From the NCBI RefSeq assembly GCF_001649575.2, contig NC_051446.1, positions 22,480,625 through 22,544,624 of the forward strand: a DNA stretch of 64,000 nucleotides, written 5' to 3'. The position numbers were made by a program, and so were the translations under genes. Below are positions 1 to 13,300 of the stretch, piece after piece. The notes under the pieces were generated by a model. It was not told the DNA's origin. It was given only the letters and a program-made list of their open reading frames with translations, and ran no database searches. Every line of letters starts with the position of its first letter. The first letter of the stretch is position 1. This DNA is from Kryptolebias marmoratus (lineage: Eukaryota > Chordata > Actinopteri > Cyprinodontiformes > Rivulidae).

Positions 1-664
1 ATCTTTCAGTAACTGTGGAACATATTTCACTCCTCCTCACGAACAAGCCCAGTTCTTGTGTGATGCAGGGATGAGGGCGTAGGTGAAGGTTTAGAGCTTT
101 GTCTTTAAAATTTAGATTTTTTTTTTCTTGTTTTTTCAGGGGCACACATCAGGAACAGTGCTTTAAGTACTGCACTCTATCTGATGTGTTTGTTCATAAC
201 TTAATGAATTAATTCACCATCAGCAGAAGTTATTAATGCTTTGTGAGCAAGTGGCCAGCAACACCAACATTTGTTTTCAGTCTAATATTTACATCAAACC
301 GATCCACCTGCATTCTTTCTAGTTGTCTTTGTCGTCTTACATGTCTCTGTTTAGCTGGACACATTTACAGAACATGGTTATAGTTTGCAAAGTAGAAAAT
401 AGAACAGCTAAGTGCAGTTTTTAGGAATTCTGAGGAGGAAAAAGAAACAATCTTGCATCTGTTAATGTGAATGAAACCGTGACAACTGGCATATTGACTT
501 TTGGAAGGGCTGCGCCATTTTGTAGGGAAATATTTTAACCATTACCTTTTGTGATTTACAAAAAAGGGCTTAAAAAATGCAAGCGGTAACATTAGAAAAT
601 TAGTCTTAGGCCTTCTCCACACAAATAGCTTTCCAGAACATTTTTCTTTATTTGTCATTTTCAG

Positions 665-935
665 AAATATCAATGAAACTCTCAAAAAGTATCATTGGAT
701 AACCTTTGGAGCCAACCCCATTTAAGATGGCTGAGATTCTAAGCTAAAATTTGATGTGGTAGTAGCTAAGAGTCATTTATAACGTGTACTCTGAGCATGA
801 CATCTTGTAATGTTGCATGAAATTGCACAAACTACAACTCCATCATTTCTCAGCGTAAGATGATCTTAGTCTAAAACACAAGCAGAAAAGGCGATAATCA
901 CTTCTTCAAGGACAGCCAGGTCTTTCATTTTATAT
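665..935 (+). repeat. Dispersed repeat family A, partial copy 1
   Basis: This stretch contains the family phrases 'caatgaaactctcaaaaagt', 'cctttggagccaacccca' and 'aaaatttgatgtggtagtag', followed by a tail with 'cttcttcaagga'. The same phrases occur in the same order near 49213-49700 and 58150-58535, and in reverse complement near 2225-3110, 6935-7225 and 56925-57385. It has no coding capacity, so it is probably a non-autonomous element. The head of the family is missing here. Boundaries are approximate. Confidence 0.7.
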
Positions 936-2224
936 GCTTCTAGCCAGATTATCAGTCAAAAATAAAGCTTCAAAAATGACACTGAAAATCAAAATTTCAA
1001 ACTATTTCCTGCCCTGGAAGTCATTTTTTTTTTTACCTTTGATCTTTGTGAAAGTATTTTACTTTTGTGAACTGTGTCTAGAACTTGAATTGCAGTACTT
1101 CCTGTGAACAGGAGAAGTTTTACATTATAGTTGGAGTGTTTTCCTTTGTTCTTCGGTGAGAAACATTCGAAAGCAAACTCTCACCTCCAGAACCCTTCTA
1201 ACCTTTTCTTTCTATCTGACACTTGTGCAACCTTGCTCCTCGACTTTACATCTCTCCTCCAGATAAAATGTTGCTTTTATTCTTGACATGCAAAACCCAA
1301 CGCACAGCCGAAAGAGCTCACAGGTGGGAGTGAGTAAAGGAAAAAGGCTGATGGAAGTGTTTGCTCCACACAGAGAGCCTTCTGATGTGGGTATTAACTT
1401 TTTTATTTTCTTTTTTCCCCCCAATCTTGGTGAGCATCATCTTGACCTTTTCTGCTTCACTTACACCAATCGCATCTAAATACAATACCTCTAATTTAGT
1501 GATGACCAGCTGAGGCAAGATCAATTTTTGTTCTGCCTTACTCGGTTTATCACTGCTGTGAAATCTATGAATTTTTGAAGTGAAAAAGTACTCAAGAGTG
1601 AAGGAAGGCATGATGGATGAAGAGGAATGCACTTGATGCAGTGGATAGTGGTTTTTTATTCTTTAATAGAGATCTTTTTGATCTTGCAAAAACATATAAA
1701 TTGATCTTCACAGTCCCAGAACAGAGAAGATCGTGAAGCTGATTGAACTGAGCAGTTTGTGTGGCCTTTAGGGGCCTTTCATTCCCAATGTTTGCCCAAA
1801 ATTTCTACTTCTTTTTTCTTCTTTCCGTTGTTCTCAATTTCCAAGCTTTCTATTGAAAAACAAAGATTGACCCGTCATATGCCATATATTTGGCTCAGTG
1901 GATCATAAATTCCATCAGACCAAGATGAGTGATTGGAGTGGACTCACTTCTCAATTTGTGGCATCCCACTGTCATACGATGGGGTTGTTCGGCTAAATTC
2001 ATTGAGCTAAAGCCTTCTAGCGAAGGGTTAGGATCATCTGATATCTGGTAAACAGCTCTCTACATGAGTCAACAGGCAGAAGTAGCCTGGAAAAATAATA
2101 ATTTTTGAGGAGGAGTGAGAAGCAAATTGGAATATTGGTTATGAAATCAAAGGAGATGTGTAGTGTTTGATCTTTTATAATCAGATATTCATTTTTTTGT
2201 GTTGGTGAAGAAAAACAAACTAAA

Positions 2225-3110
2225 TTAAAGGCCTAGCATTCTTTGAAGAAATGCATATTACCTGCCACTTTTCATGAAAGAGTTTAAATTCTATGCATAT
2301 CTCACAAGGTGTGTTAATGCTTGGAGTTTGTGTTGAAGATGACACTCAGCAACTGCCACATATGTTTTACTTAATTGTTTGTCATTTTGAGTAAAATATA
2401 GTCATTTGTATGTTGGTAGAATAGCAAACATCTTGAACTTGGTTAATCCCTAATGTCATTCTACTGTAGATGCACATCCAATGATTACTTTCTGCAAGTT
2501 TTCTTAACTCTCCTGAAGCCCTCGTAAGTGAAGATAGGAAAAGAAGTCGTTGTAACTTTGGGTCAATTTAACCCGAAGGCCACAGGAGGGTTAAACTTTG
2601 ACCAATATGTCTTTATGTAGATAAATTCCCAACAGATTGTTACAGTTAATGCTAAAGTTTTAGGCAAAGATGTCCCACAATATTAGAGCTCAGACTGCTG
2701 CAAATGACTCTCAGCTACAACCACACCCACCAAATGTTAGCTCAACGTCTGTAAAACTGAATGAATGATGGCCTTTGGTTGTTGTCTAATGTATAAAACT
2801 TGAAGTTTTTGTTGGGGATGTCTTTCGGCTACTACAACACCAAATTTGAGCTCAGTATCTGTAAATAATAGCTGAGCCATAGCTATTTTTGTATTTGCTC
2901 ATTTTGTTTTTTTTTTGGGTTGAGTCCAAAACTGAATCAGTTGTCGATGTTCACTCAGTGATTTCTTTCTGAGGCTTTCATCAGAATTCATCCACTAGTT
3001 GATGAGATATTTTGCTAACAGTACAGACAAACAAACACATAAAAACACACACACATGGGCAAAAACATTATCACTCAGCCTTTGGTGACAGGCAATAAAA
3101 ATAAATTGCT
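2225..3110 (-). repeat. Dispersed repeat family A, long minus-strand copy 2
   Basis: On the minus strand this reads through most of the family. The tail is at the left ('ctttgaagaaatgcatatta'), and the head is at the right ('gatgagatattttgctaaca' followed by a run of acagacaaacaaacac and 'gcaaaaacattat'). The middle is interrupted near 2500-2600 by a different sequence containing the phrase 'gggtcaatttaacccgaagg'. This is the longest copy in the window, about 0.9 kb. Confidence 0.65.
2555..2596. repeat. Short dispersed motif inside repeat copy 2
   Basis: The motif 'gggtcaatttaacccgaagg' followed by 'ccacaggagggttaa' resembles a very common teleost dispersed motif that links a GGGTCAAATTGACCC-like palindrome to an AGGAGGGTTAA end. 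It lies inside the minus-strand family A copy, so it is probably part of an insertion. Assignment is from memory of fish repeats, and the ends are uncertain. Confidence 0.4.
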
Positions 3111-6100
3111 GTCCAGTCAAACGTGATCCTCTCGACTAAAAAAAAAATCTACATTGAAAATAAAGCTTGTCATAAAGGTTCAGGATGTACAAATGAGGCT
3201 CTTCTTCTCAGTCTGACAGGGACTGGGGTTGCCTTTTTTCATAATCAACCTCCAGGTTCGTCATACTGCTTCTCCTCAGCTCCACTTCCTTCATCTCCAT
3301 TTGCTGTCAAATGCTATGACTTTCATGTAAAAGGCAGCAAACGGTTCTTTTCTTCAACTTTTCAAATCACCTCAAGCTGCATGTTAGACATGCTGGCAAA
3401 TACACAACGACCATTTGGGTTCTTCTTTTTTTTTAAATTCATTTTTGGTCCATTATTTGTTTAAAAAAGAAAAAAAAAAGGCATGTGGTGTGTTTCCTCA
3501 ACAATTAACTTAGTGCACAGGCAGGTTATTATTTGTGTTTACAACGACATGCAACAGCTGGGAAACCAACACCGCCTTTTAATCTTCTCTGTAGTATTTT
3601 CTGATGTCTGTATCAAATATCTGAAAAACGGTTTTTGTTAGTTTTTATATTAGATTAATTCTCAGACACATATTACAGTGTTTTTACCCATCACTCATGC
3701 ACCATAACCATCCTGTTTTTCTCTTTGCATCAACAGCTGTTGAACCAAGAAACACAATATTCTGTGTGATTTCATTCAGAGGACTTGTGGATTACAGTAC
3801 ATCACAGGATTAGGGCCATCTCCCCTCCGTAACATCTGTTTTACTATAAAGCCTCACAGAGATTACAGGGGAAAACGGCGTGCTCTGTTACAAACACACG
3901 GGCACAAGATGTAATCTCATCAAGCGATTAAAATCCGAGTTCTCTCTCAACGCAAACTGAAAAAAGTAGAACAAAGAGGCAGCTAAGGTGGTGAACTTAT
4001 TAAAATGAAAACACTGAGGAGGCAGAGATTCCGTTTTTTTCTGTATTTTTTAATTAAAAAGCTTCGCTGTGTACCCATGTACAATCATTTAGCTGCTGCA
4101 TTGCATTACCTTTTAACAAAAAAGGATGCTCTAAGAAATTTTACTTCATTAAAATTCCCCTTAAAAAACAAACAGTTCTCTTATTTATTTATTTTTTATT
4201 GTGCTCACATTGAGTCGTACAGATGGTTCTGTCACAGGCAGGTTTTGAATTACTGGAATTCAATCCAATCTTTGGTGCTCGGATACGGAGATAAAATAAA
4301 TTTTTCTTTGTTCGGTTAAACTTTTTTCACTAGTTTGAGAGATTTATTTAGGAGTTTGAGTTGAAATTTGTTACTTTTTTCAACTGTTGCTCTCCTTTTT
4401 TTATTAAAGTGTAAATTATTGAGAGGCATAAAAAGAAATCTTTGTAGTTAGATCTATATTGATCAGGAAATCTAAGGTATACAAGCACCATAAAAGGTTA
4501 CATTTTAATAACCCGGGGAAGTCATTTGCTGTGAGGAATTTCACTGATGTCTGGCTGAAGTTTTATTGTAAAGCATTGCTTTCAAAAAACAGTCTTTGTA
4601 TTGTTGTTGTTTTTGTTTATTTGGCAACAACATACCAAAGTTAACCTCACAAAGTTTTCAGAGCTCATCTTCGGAGAACCGAAACTCAGAACTTTGCAAC
4701 AAACAAACGTCTAGAGATTGAACGTGACATCATTGCAGATATCACTCTTAGTGGGAAATAAATCCCTGACTTAATGACTGCTTCTTAAAAACACAGAAAA
4801 TATGGACAACAGCTTTTGTGCATTCAACAATACAAACAGATTCAGCCACAAACTGGGATTATCTTCTTACAAACTGTCAAAAAGTAAACAGAAGAGACGA
4901 ATGGGTTAATAAAAGACATCGGGGACAAAAGAAACTTGGATTTCCCACAAACATCAGTTATGTTTTTTAAAATGTTTTTTTAACAATTTGCCAAACTATA
5001 AAGTAGATAGGCTGTTTAGGGTTTTCTTTTCTCTTTGTTTAATAGCAAAGGTTCTGTTAGTGTTTTTTCAGGGAAAACAATTAAGTATTTTTGATCTGTA
5101 TTGTGAATAAGTGTAAAGAAATGAGCAGGTCTTGTCAGATTTATACCTTGCATGTTGTTGTGTTTGTGACTATTTTGAATGACACAACTACAGGAAATAG
5201 GGGAAGAAGTACAGAAATTCACAGGTGCAGTTAATTGGACAATTAGTGCAGCCGTTCTCCAACTCACAGACTCTTGCAGTGCTATTGCAAGGCCAGTGGA
5301 GTTCACAGACATCTACTCAAGTGTTTCCTTGGAAACTTCAAATTAAGACAAAGCCCCTCTGCAGTGTAGTTCTGACTTCAAGCTTTTATGTCAAAAAAAG
5401 AAGAGGAAATGGTCGGAAACAGGAACAGAGTTCAACAGCTACAGGCCAGCAGGCCATCTAAAGAAGACCACCCCCCAAAGGAAAATGCTGCTGTAAAAGT
5501 GGTGAGACCTGCTGTGGAGTGGCGTGGTAATTTCACTTATATGTTTCTTCACCATCTTCTTTTCTCTCCTTGTCCTCTATATAAATGTCAGTACTTCGGC
5601 TGTGTACTCTGGGATGCCCAACAAATTTAAATTTCCCATCTAAATAATCAAAAAGAAGCAAGGTTGAAAGTAACAGAACTTTATTTTAGCTTTTAAAAGT
5701 GTTTTAGAAGCTATTTTGTTTTTCTTAGGTTGAACAGAAGCTGTGTTAATCAGAACATATTGCGTAGCAAAAAGTTATCCTTCTCACTTTTCTCATCTAA
5801 TTTTTGCTGTCTGTGGAGCCATTTGCCTTAATGAAAACCAATTAATCCTTCCAACAAAGAAGTTTTTTTTTTTCTAATCTTGTTTTCCAGTCATGTGTGA
5901 CACACACAGGTGGGTAGTATGGGATGAAGATTGACTCTTGATACATTTTTATTATTTGCATGACAATTTATGCACCGTTCTCTTCTATTACATTATTAAA
6001 CCCCTGGTGCCTTTAGTCTACTTTAATCACAAGAGAAAAATGGCACATTACTTCTGCTTAAATTCAAATTCTCTCTGCTTCACCGTATCTACAGCCAGTT

Positions 6101-6934
6101 TGTAATCCCTCAGATCCACCTGCCTCTTTCAGTAGTTTACTGAAAGGAAAAAGTCACCTGCCATATTGTAAACGCACACAAACAGGTACACACTGAAATA
6201 GACAGAGCATATACTCCCTACCATCCACTTCTAATTAGGAGCTAATTATCTAGGCAAGTGTAAACAATCTCAGCAGATGGCAAAAACCAGGGCATTAGCA
6301 CTAATGACCTTGAGCAGTGTGAGACCAGAGGCTTCAAATCAGAAACAGCCTCTCCGTTATGATATGCTGCATTATAATTAAATGCCACGCATGACATCAA
6401 CCAAGGTTACAATTAGAATCATTTCCACTAACTGAAATTTAGTTTTGTTGCGCTTTATATAGAAAGTTTCAGTTCTGAGTGATTCAGTTTGGTTATTTCA
6501 GCATTATTGCAAGGGCTGGATTGTGCTTTTGCATTTCTTTATGCATTGGTTTTATGGCTTTTTCTTCTTATGTTGGGCATTACCTTTGGCTCAGATTTCA
6601 TATTCATGATGGAGGTATCCTCAAAAATACTGCCTTAGAGATTTACAGTTCTTACTATGTCACAAGGCTGATATATCAGCTCTTTCCAGATAGAGAAAGA
6701 TATTGGTAAAGAATCCTAATCCAAGCATTATATTACAAAAAGACTGAATATCATTTTAAAAGAAGTGTTATTGCTTTATTGATTTGGTGTCACCATAGGT
6801 TTTTGTCTACTTCTGTTGTATCTGCTTCAGATATGCTGTGTGCTGTGGGTTTTTGGCATTTTGTCACTATTCCTGACCATATTGGAAAATTATCTGTGAA
6901 GTGATTGTTTATTCAAGCTTTATTGTCTATAAAT

Positions 6935-7225
6935 GAGAGCTTAATTTAAAGTCCTAACATTTCTTGATGGAATGCGTATCGCTCGCCAACTTTTACTGCC
7001 GCTGTTTTAGGCTAAGGTCATCTTACGCTGAGAAATTACAGATTTATAGCTGTTGTGGACTTGAAAAATAAACATTGTGTGTAATCTTATGTTATTGTGA
7101 GAGGTCATGCTCAGAGAATGTGTTGTGAATCATTCTCAACCATTACCACATGAAATTTATCTTGTTTATTTGTCTGTTTTACAAATTATGTGTAAAACTG
7201 ACTGAGGTATATTATGGGATAATAA
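6935..7225 (-). repeat. Dispersed repeat family A, partial minus-strand copy 3
   Basis: In reverse complement this carries the tail half of family A. It has a mutated 'tttcttgatggaatgcgtat' tail, the segment 'taaggtcatcttacgctgag' that pairs with 'ctcagcgtaagatgatctta' at about 851-870, and a stretch like the 'gtcatgctcagag' region of copy 1. The head portion is absent. Confidence 0.6.
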
Positions 7226-7402
7226 CAGAATATTTAGTCAGCCATATGCATGCAAAAACAAATGGAAACTGAATAGAAATATGTTGGGCTTTTTTATAGT
7301 TATACAAACGCTAACAAGTGGCTTGGTTGAGTGTGCGCAAATGTTTATAAACCAATAATAATTGCAAATCTGTTCACAAAGGAACATTTTGCTCATTATT
7401 GA

Positions 7403-7424
7403 TATGTGTGTGTGCGTGTGTGTG
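7403..7424. repeat. (TG)n microsatellite with one GC interruption
   Basis: This is a short TG dinucleotide tract with a single interrupting 'cg'. Such tracts are common in fish introns, and no function is implied. Confidence 0.8.
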
Positions 7425-8470
7425 AAAAGTAAATTGAACATTCTTTTTGATTACGTACAGCTCATACAAGAGTTTTTCATCAGTTGTTTAAATAAAAATG
7501 CATTTAGTTACAGATTACAAAAATCAACAATATATTGATGTTTTTCATAAGAGCGCTGCTGTTCTCTGGGCTACATTTACTGTAGTTAAGAAATTACTGA
7601 GATGAACTCTTCTACCCTGTTTTAACTTTGCATAAGAATAGCAGCTCACTCCCAGTAGCTACAGATGTGTCTTTATATTCTTTCATGTGTATCAATGTTG
7701 GCTGTATGATGGCATTCCTTGTCATGACTGTCATACCTTCCAATCAAAACACAGTTTGTGTTTACCCCAGAGAGATGTATTTATTGAAGGGAACCAAAAC
7801 ACTAGCTGACATACCACAGAACTATAAGAGGACTGTATTTCTCCCAGTTTTCTATACCTCCTACACAACTGAACCGCTTCCAACAATGTGTTTATTTCTT
7901 CACTTAATGTCAATGCTGCTTCTTCTTTCGGTTAAGAGCGTGAGCACAGAAAAAGTTAGTTATAAAAGAACAAAGAGTTTTGAGCAGAAAAAAAGGGTTG
8001 GTGGAAAGAAGGCATGAGGAAAGGGGAAGCAAAAAGGCTTCATTGTTTGCCCCCCACCCCCACCCCACCTCCATGTGCAACATAAATGGCAGAGGCAAGA
8101 GCCTTTTGGTGTCCTGCTTTTGAAGAACCTGAGCCCTTCCTCTCATCCTGCCTGCCCACCTTGGCAAAGACCTTTCTTTGGTTCCTTTTTTTTCCATTTT
8201 TACAATGAGCGCACACTTCTTTCAGGACAATGCATCACAGGACTGTGTTTGGCTCTGATCTGCATTATAAGAGAAGCCTGATGTGGCTGGTAAGAATAGA
8301 CAGACCTGGGTTAATTGTATGAAGAATCCCTGTCTGGTTTTCCTGTAGTACCTTGGTGATGAATTAGGCTACACACTATATAAAACTGAACCCTTTGAAA
8401 AACTTTAAAATGCAAAAACTGCACAGAAATGAATGCTTATGTAGTAGTAATAGTCATATGACCAAAATGT

Positions 8471-8580
8471 CCATCCATCTATTTTCTTTTCCTGCGTTTC
8501 CTTGCAGGGTTGAGGGTAGCTGGTGTTTATCTTTGGCGGTCATTGGGCGAGAGGCGGGTACACCCTCGACAGGACGTTGA
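8471..8580 (+). repeat. Teleost dispersed repeat (SINE or LINE 3' tail type)
   Basis: The order 'tccatccatctattttc', a central 'gcagggttgagggtagctgg' and 'ggcgagaggcgggtacaccc' matches the layout of a very abundant fish repeat that starts with a CATCCAT run and ends with a GGCGAAAGGCGGGGTACACCCTGGAC-like box. The copy is short and degenerate. The family is recognised from general knowledge, and the exact class is not certain. Confidence 0.6.
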
Positions 8581-10047
8581 CAAAACTCTTAATTAGTTAC
8601 ACTTTTTTGAGTTATCAATAATACCTGTATGGCAAAATTATTTGCTGAAAATATTCATTGCTTGGGTGGAAAGATGGCCTGTGTGCCAGAAATACTTGAA
8701 GAACTGAGTTGATCAACTTTGCATTGTATATTAGTATGACTTTGCCATTGTGTGCAGTTTGTAGTAAATTTAAAGTGACATTTCTCAATAAAATTTTTAT
8801 TTTTTAGTTTGCTCACCTAAACATGGTCTTGTTTTGGATTATATTTGGTATAAATAAAGACCTGATTTGTTAAAGATAAATGTTCTGAAGGCAAAATAAT
8901 TCAAGACACATTCACAAAAAAGTGCCTTCTCAATAAAAAGACAGGAAAAGTCGAAGCAGCCTAATATATTGTAGATGTCTGCACAGTAGTGAGCTACCAA
9001 CACTGTTTTAGACTCAAGGACCCAGATTTTTTACTGACACTTTGCTACTGTTTCCTCAAGTACCCACTTTGTATCCATTTTGCTCCTCTGCACAAGAAAC
9101 TCCTTCCACATCCTGAACTGTAATGTTGTAGTACTGTTTGTGCATTAGAATACAAAGTTAATGCTGAACAATTGTAGGTTGACTGTACAAAGATTTTTTT
9201 TTTTGTATTCTAGTAAAAAAGAGGCATTATTCTCCATGGCAGGCAAACACAGATGTGCTATTTTGATGGAATAGTGAATACATGTTGGTTTGTACCTGAA
9301 TATCCTCTGTATGAGGCAGAGGAACAGTGTGCTTTATCAAGAGAGTGAGTGGGGCTGTGATGCCAATGAATGCAGACCTGAAATATAAAAGAGAAGCAGC
9401 ACATATGTGTGTGGGTTTGTGCATGTGTGCACGCATAGTAGTGAGCGCAGTCAAGCTGGCTGGGACACTGTGAAGATGGTGGCCATTTGCATATGCTTTT
9501 GTAACATCAGGTAATCGCTGCTTGCAAAAAGTCAGCTGATAGGATGTCAATCCAATGCACCTCACCCGTCATGAATGTTTCAGCTAGTGATGGTGAGGGA
9601 CGGATCTGACCTTCAGTTAGGGAGCAAGGCAGCACAATTAGACAAGATCTCTCCTCCTTTCTTGATCTTCATCTCTACGTTTCTGTTGCCATTTAGGCAA
9701 CATGCCTTGTTCAGCTCCCCTCCCCTGTCCAGGTCAGCACCTTTTCATGGTAAAACTGCAAATGAGGATGAAAGGGGTGCATCTAATCCAAACCAGCATG
9801 TTGTTAAAGTAAAAGAGCACATAAGAGATGAGGTGGCCTTGAGGTGTTTTCTCCAATCATGCAGTCTGAGTCCTTTTAATTCACACACCACATCTTCATC
9901 TGATTCCTCTTCATCAGATTAGGGATATACCCAAAACTGTTGTGCACCTTTCAAATAGTGCATTTGCTACTTCAGAAAAGCACAATACAGTTTCACCACA
10001 CTTTCCTTTTAATTAAAATTTGTCTAAATAAATGAGTAGAAGAAATG

Positions 10048-10100
10048 ATATTACCGTTAACACAGTGTCTTTATAAAAGACACCGTGCTAACAGTAATAT
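10048..10100. repeat. 23-bp imperfect inverted repeat with 7-bp loop
   Basis: The arms are 10048-10070 and 10078-10100, and 20 of 23 positions are complementary, around a loop of 'ttataaa'. The three non-complementary positions read as A/C mismatches in plus-strand RNA but as G-U wobbles in minus-strand RNA, so an antisense transcript would form an uninterrupted 23-pair stem. No surrounding repeat in the window explains it. It could be the remnant of a very short MITE, or a small hairpin RNA. Confidence 0.75.
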
Positions 10101-12719
10101 AATTTCATGCATTTTTATGCATTGTTAACAGTGTTTTAGCTGTAATAACTTGTTTCCAACCTTGCTCAGTAACTTCTTAGTGTTAGCAGTTTAGAATCAT
10201 TTTATGCTCAGTGCTCGTTTAATTTTGACAGCTTTCAACAAGGTGACTATGGTTCATTAATGACTCAAATCTCATACTTTTATCTAAAGAATCAGATGAC
10301 TTTTATTCATGAACTAAATGCAAGGTTGATGCTTTGGCCTGCTCAAGAAGTGTCCTTGGTTTTCACCGGTGATGTATGAATAGGTCAGTTGGAGACATTA
10401 TCAAGTTTTTTATGAACTTTAACTCCAATTATGGGACTGTCATGGAAAAACTGATCATAATTTTTAAGCTGATTAAAAATTATATATTGCTTACTGCTTC
10501 GTTTAAGAAAGTTCATGCTTTTTAATATCTGAGGTTGTTTTTTTTTTCTAATATCAAGAAATATTAGGAAGAATAATCAAAGTGCACCCGCAGAAAAATG
10601 GCTTGTCTTTAGATTGTCTTCTCTTAAAGTCGGCATTGTTATATTTCATAGATGCTTTTAAAAGAATTAAATAGAAACCAACTGCTCTGTGTGTCATCTA
10701 TACATGTTGGTGGTTACAGCTTATTGGCTTTTATTTTCCTGTGCTATAGTGGATGATTGCTGAAAAATAAGTGCTCCCATTAGGTTTTTCTTCTAATTAA
10801 AGTGGGACCTAATCTGTTGGTTTGTTCGCAGCCCTTTCAATTATCTGATCTCCTGCACTGCAAATCCAGCTTCAGTTGTGCTGTTCATGAATTAATGTCA
10901 CCATCATTAGTGTTACGGCAGACAAACAATAGTCAAAGTTATGAACGTGAAGGCGTAACTAGTTTGATATTTTTAAGAAGTTACGGTGCAATGGCACACA
11001 GGGTAATACAGGGAAAAAAAATTATGAAAAGAGTAAAAGAATATATTGATAGCATGGAGCTAAGGTGTACTAACAGCAACAGAAATAAATGAGAGGACAG
11101 CAGAAGTGTGAGAGAACAGGTCACTGATAAAAGAAAATGGAGAATGGGTTTAGGATGTCTAAAAGACAGGTGAAGCCCCACAATTTTCAATAGACGTGTG
11201 ATCTCACCATAAACTGTGATGGGCGCAGGACCTCTGATGGATGGTCCAACCTCAGCCCTATTCGCGGTGTCATTAGGCAGGTACATTCGAGACACTTGTC
11301 TGAATGCAGCTTGTGCTGCTTCTGCCCATTTATCACAAGACTGCTGTTTTTGCTGAAACTCTGAAAAATAGAATACTCTAATTGTACGAACAGAGGAGCT
11401 ATGGGAAGAGAAGATGTAAAATCAATTTGACATGTAAAATCAAAAAGTCATAACCTCCCCTGCAGGCTTTAATTTTATCAAGTTAAATGTGCTTAAAAAA
11501 TAATTGAACACAATAATAGGGATTTGCTTTTATTCTCTTTTTCTATTATTCATTGGCTTACCTACACAGTGTAGAGGATTGGAAAAAAATTATATATAAA
11601 ACTGTAATTGAAATTTGTCTTTGGCTTGGATTCAGTGGGCTCCCTCGTATCTTTGTATTTGGATTCAACACCTCACTTACAGTACTTCATATGGTCTTTT
11701 CATAAACTCAACCATTATCTTTATCACAGTTCTGTTACTCCAATATGAGCTAGACCCAGCATTTGGTACTTACATAAAGCATGGTTGGAAACTAATTTTT
11801 CCAACTAAATTGCACCTGTATTCATTTTATAGCACGCTGTAAAGACGTGCATGAGATATGTAATATGAAATCTTGTTCATTTTTTGGTATTAACAATGGA
11901 TGATTGGAGAATTATGTAGGAGTAAAAGGTTTAAAAGTTTATGGCATGTTTCTCTTTTATCATGACTAGATTTATTGCTTGTATAAAAAGAAAATCAAAC
12001 TTTATATAACCAAAAGAAACATCCTATTTTCAAAATACAGTTGAATTATGTTTGCAATATTTAGGTCTAATATAACTTTTTTTTTTTTTATCTGACTGCA
12101 GCATCTGTTGCTTCAATGTTAAAGAAATAAAAGATATGACCACCAAGAAAACCCCATTTAGCTTGGTTTGGCATCATCGTTTGGCTGGGACAATATGGAG
12201 TCTGATTGAAAATGGCCACTGTAAGCTGGAGTGCATCTCACATTTTTTCGTTGTTCTATAAAATGTTGAGGAATGCCACTTTGTAAAAAGCCATGGAGTG
12301 GCTGAGTGTCTGCTTTGAGTGTCCACTTTTGGATAGAGGCTCATCAAACAACGGGGGATGTGGTCATGGAGGTGGGAGGCAAGTCTGTCAGTCACAGCTC
12401 AGCCAATACACTTCCATTTGAGGAAGCTGTCAGTCACCTGAGAGGCGCAGTAATGGCATGGTTGTCACCAGAGAGAAACAGACTGAGAAGAAGTTTTGGA
12501 GGAAAAAGAGGGAGAAAAAATTATTTGGTTAAAATTGAAGAGAAAAGCTGCTTCTCCTTTCAGACTGTTTCTGCTTTTGCTTCCGATATCTGTTAACGCT
12601 TCTTCAGAATTATCGTTTTAGTTATGGTTTTGTTAGTAATTCAAAGGAAGAAAGATTATTAATTTGTAACATTTGTGTCATGTAACAAAGAACAAAGATG
12701 AGAATATTCCCATCATGGT

Positions 12720-13300
12720 TATCTGTAGTGAAAAAGTTCAAGTATCTGGGTTTCTTGTTCGTGAATATTGATACGATGGGGCGGAAGATGAACCAATGAT
12801 CCGGGGCCTCATCCGCAGTAATGAGGGCATTGCTCCAATTGATTGTGGCAAAGAAGAAGCTGAGGTAAAAGGTAAATGTCTTAACTGGTGTGTCAACATT
12901 TTAAGCCCCATCTATCACAAAGTATGGATCATGACTGCAAGAACAAGATCCTGGATACAAGCAGCTAAAATGAGCTTCCTTCATCATATCCTGGCTCAGC
13001 ATTAAAGTGAGGAGCTCCATCATCCAGTTGAAGCTCTACTTCCACTGTTCCTCATCAAAAAAGTTGGCTGAGGTGGTTCAGGCATCTGATTGGAATGCTT
13101 CCTGGGTGCAACCTTCAAGTTTTCTGGGCAGATCCCAGGAAAGACCTAGAACTCGCAGCAGGGAATGTATATCCTCACCTTGGGATCCCTTAGAAGGAGC
13201 TGGAGAGTGTCACTGGGAAGAGGGATGGCTGGATTTCCCTCCGGGACCCGTTGCCTTTTTGACCCAACAACAAAGAAGCAGAAAAAAATAGATAAATATA
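12720..13300 (+). mobile_element. Degenerate LINE ORF2 C-terminal remnant
   Basis: This plus-strand stretch keeps the order of a familiar fish non-LTR retrotransposon 3' coding end. It starts with 'aagttcaagtatctgggttt', then a segment like 'tatggatcatgactgcaaga' and 'aagatcctggatacaagcag', then 'gaggtggttcaggcatctga', and finishes with 'ccttgggatcccttagaagg' and 'gacccgttgcctttttgacc'. In intact relatives this region encodes the end of the reverse-transcriptase protein, with a LGHxxRM-like stretch and a closing box rich in P and R. Here stop codons and frameshifts break the frame, so it is a fossil and not a functional gene. Assignment is by recollection of the family layout. Confidence 0.7.

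Noticed and set aside
7628..8017. A 129-codon plus-strand ORF with hydrophobic stretches
   Set aside because: The composition is that of translated AT-rich and T-rich DNA. It shows no family motif, conserved start context or promoter-like sequence.
9575..9922. A plus-strand ORF ending in a serine-rich stretch
   Set aside because: The serine run comes from low-complexity TCATCTGATTCC-type sequence. It shows no domain and no splice partners.
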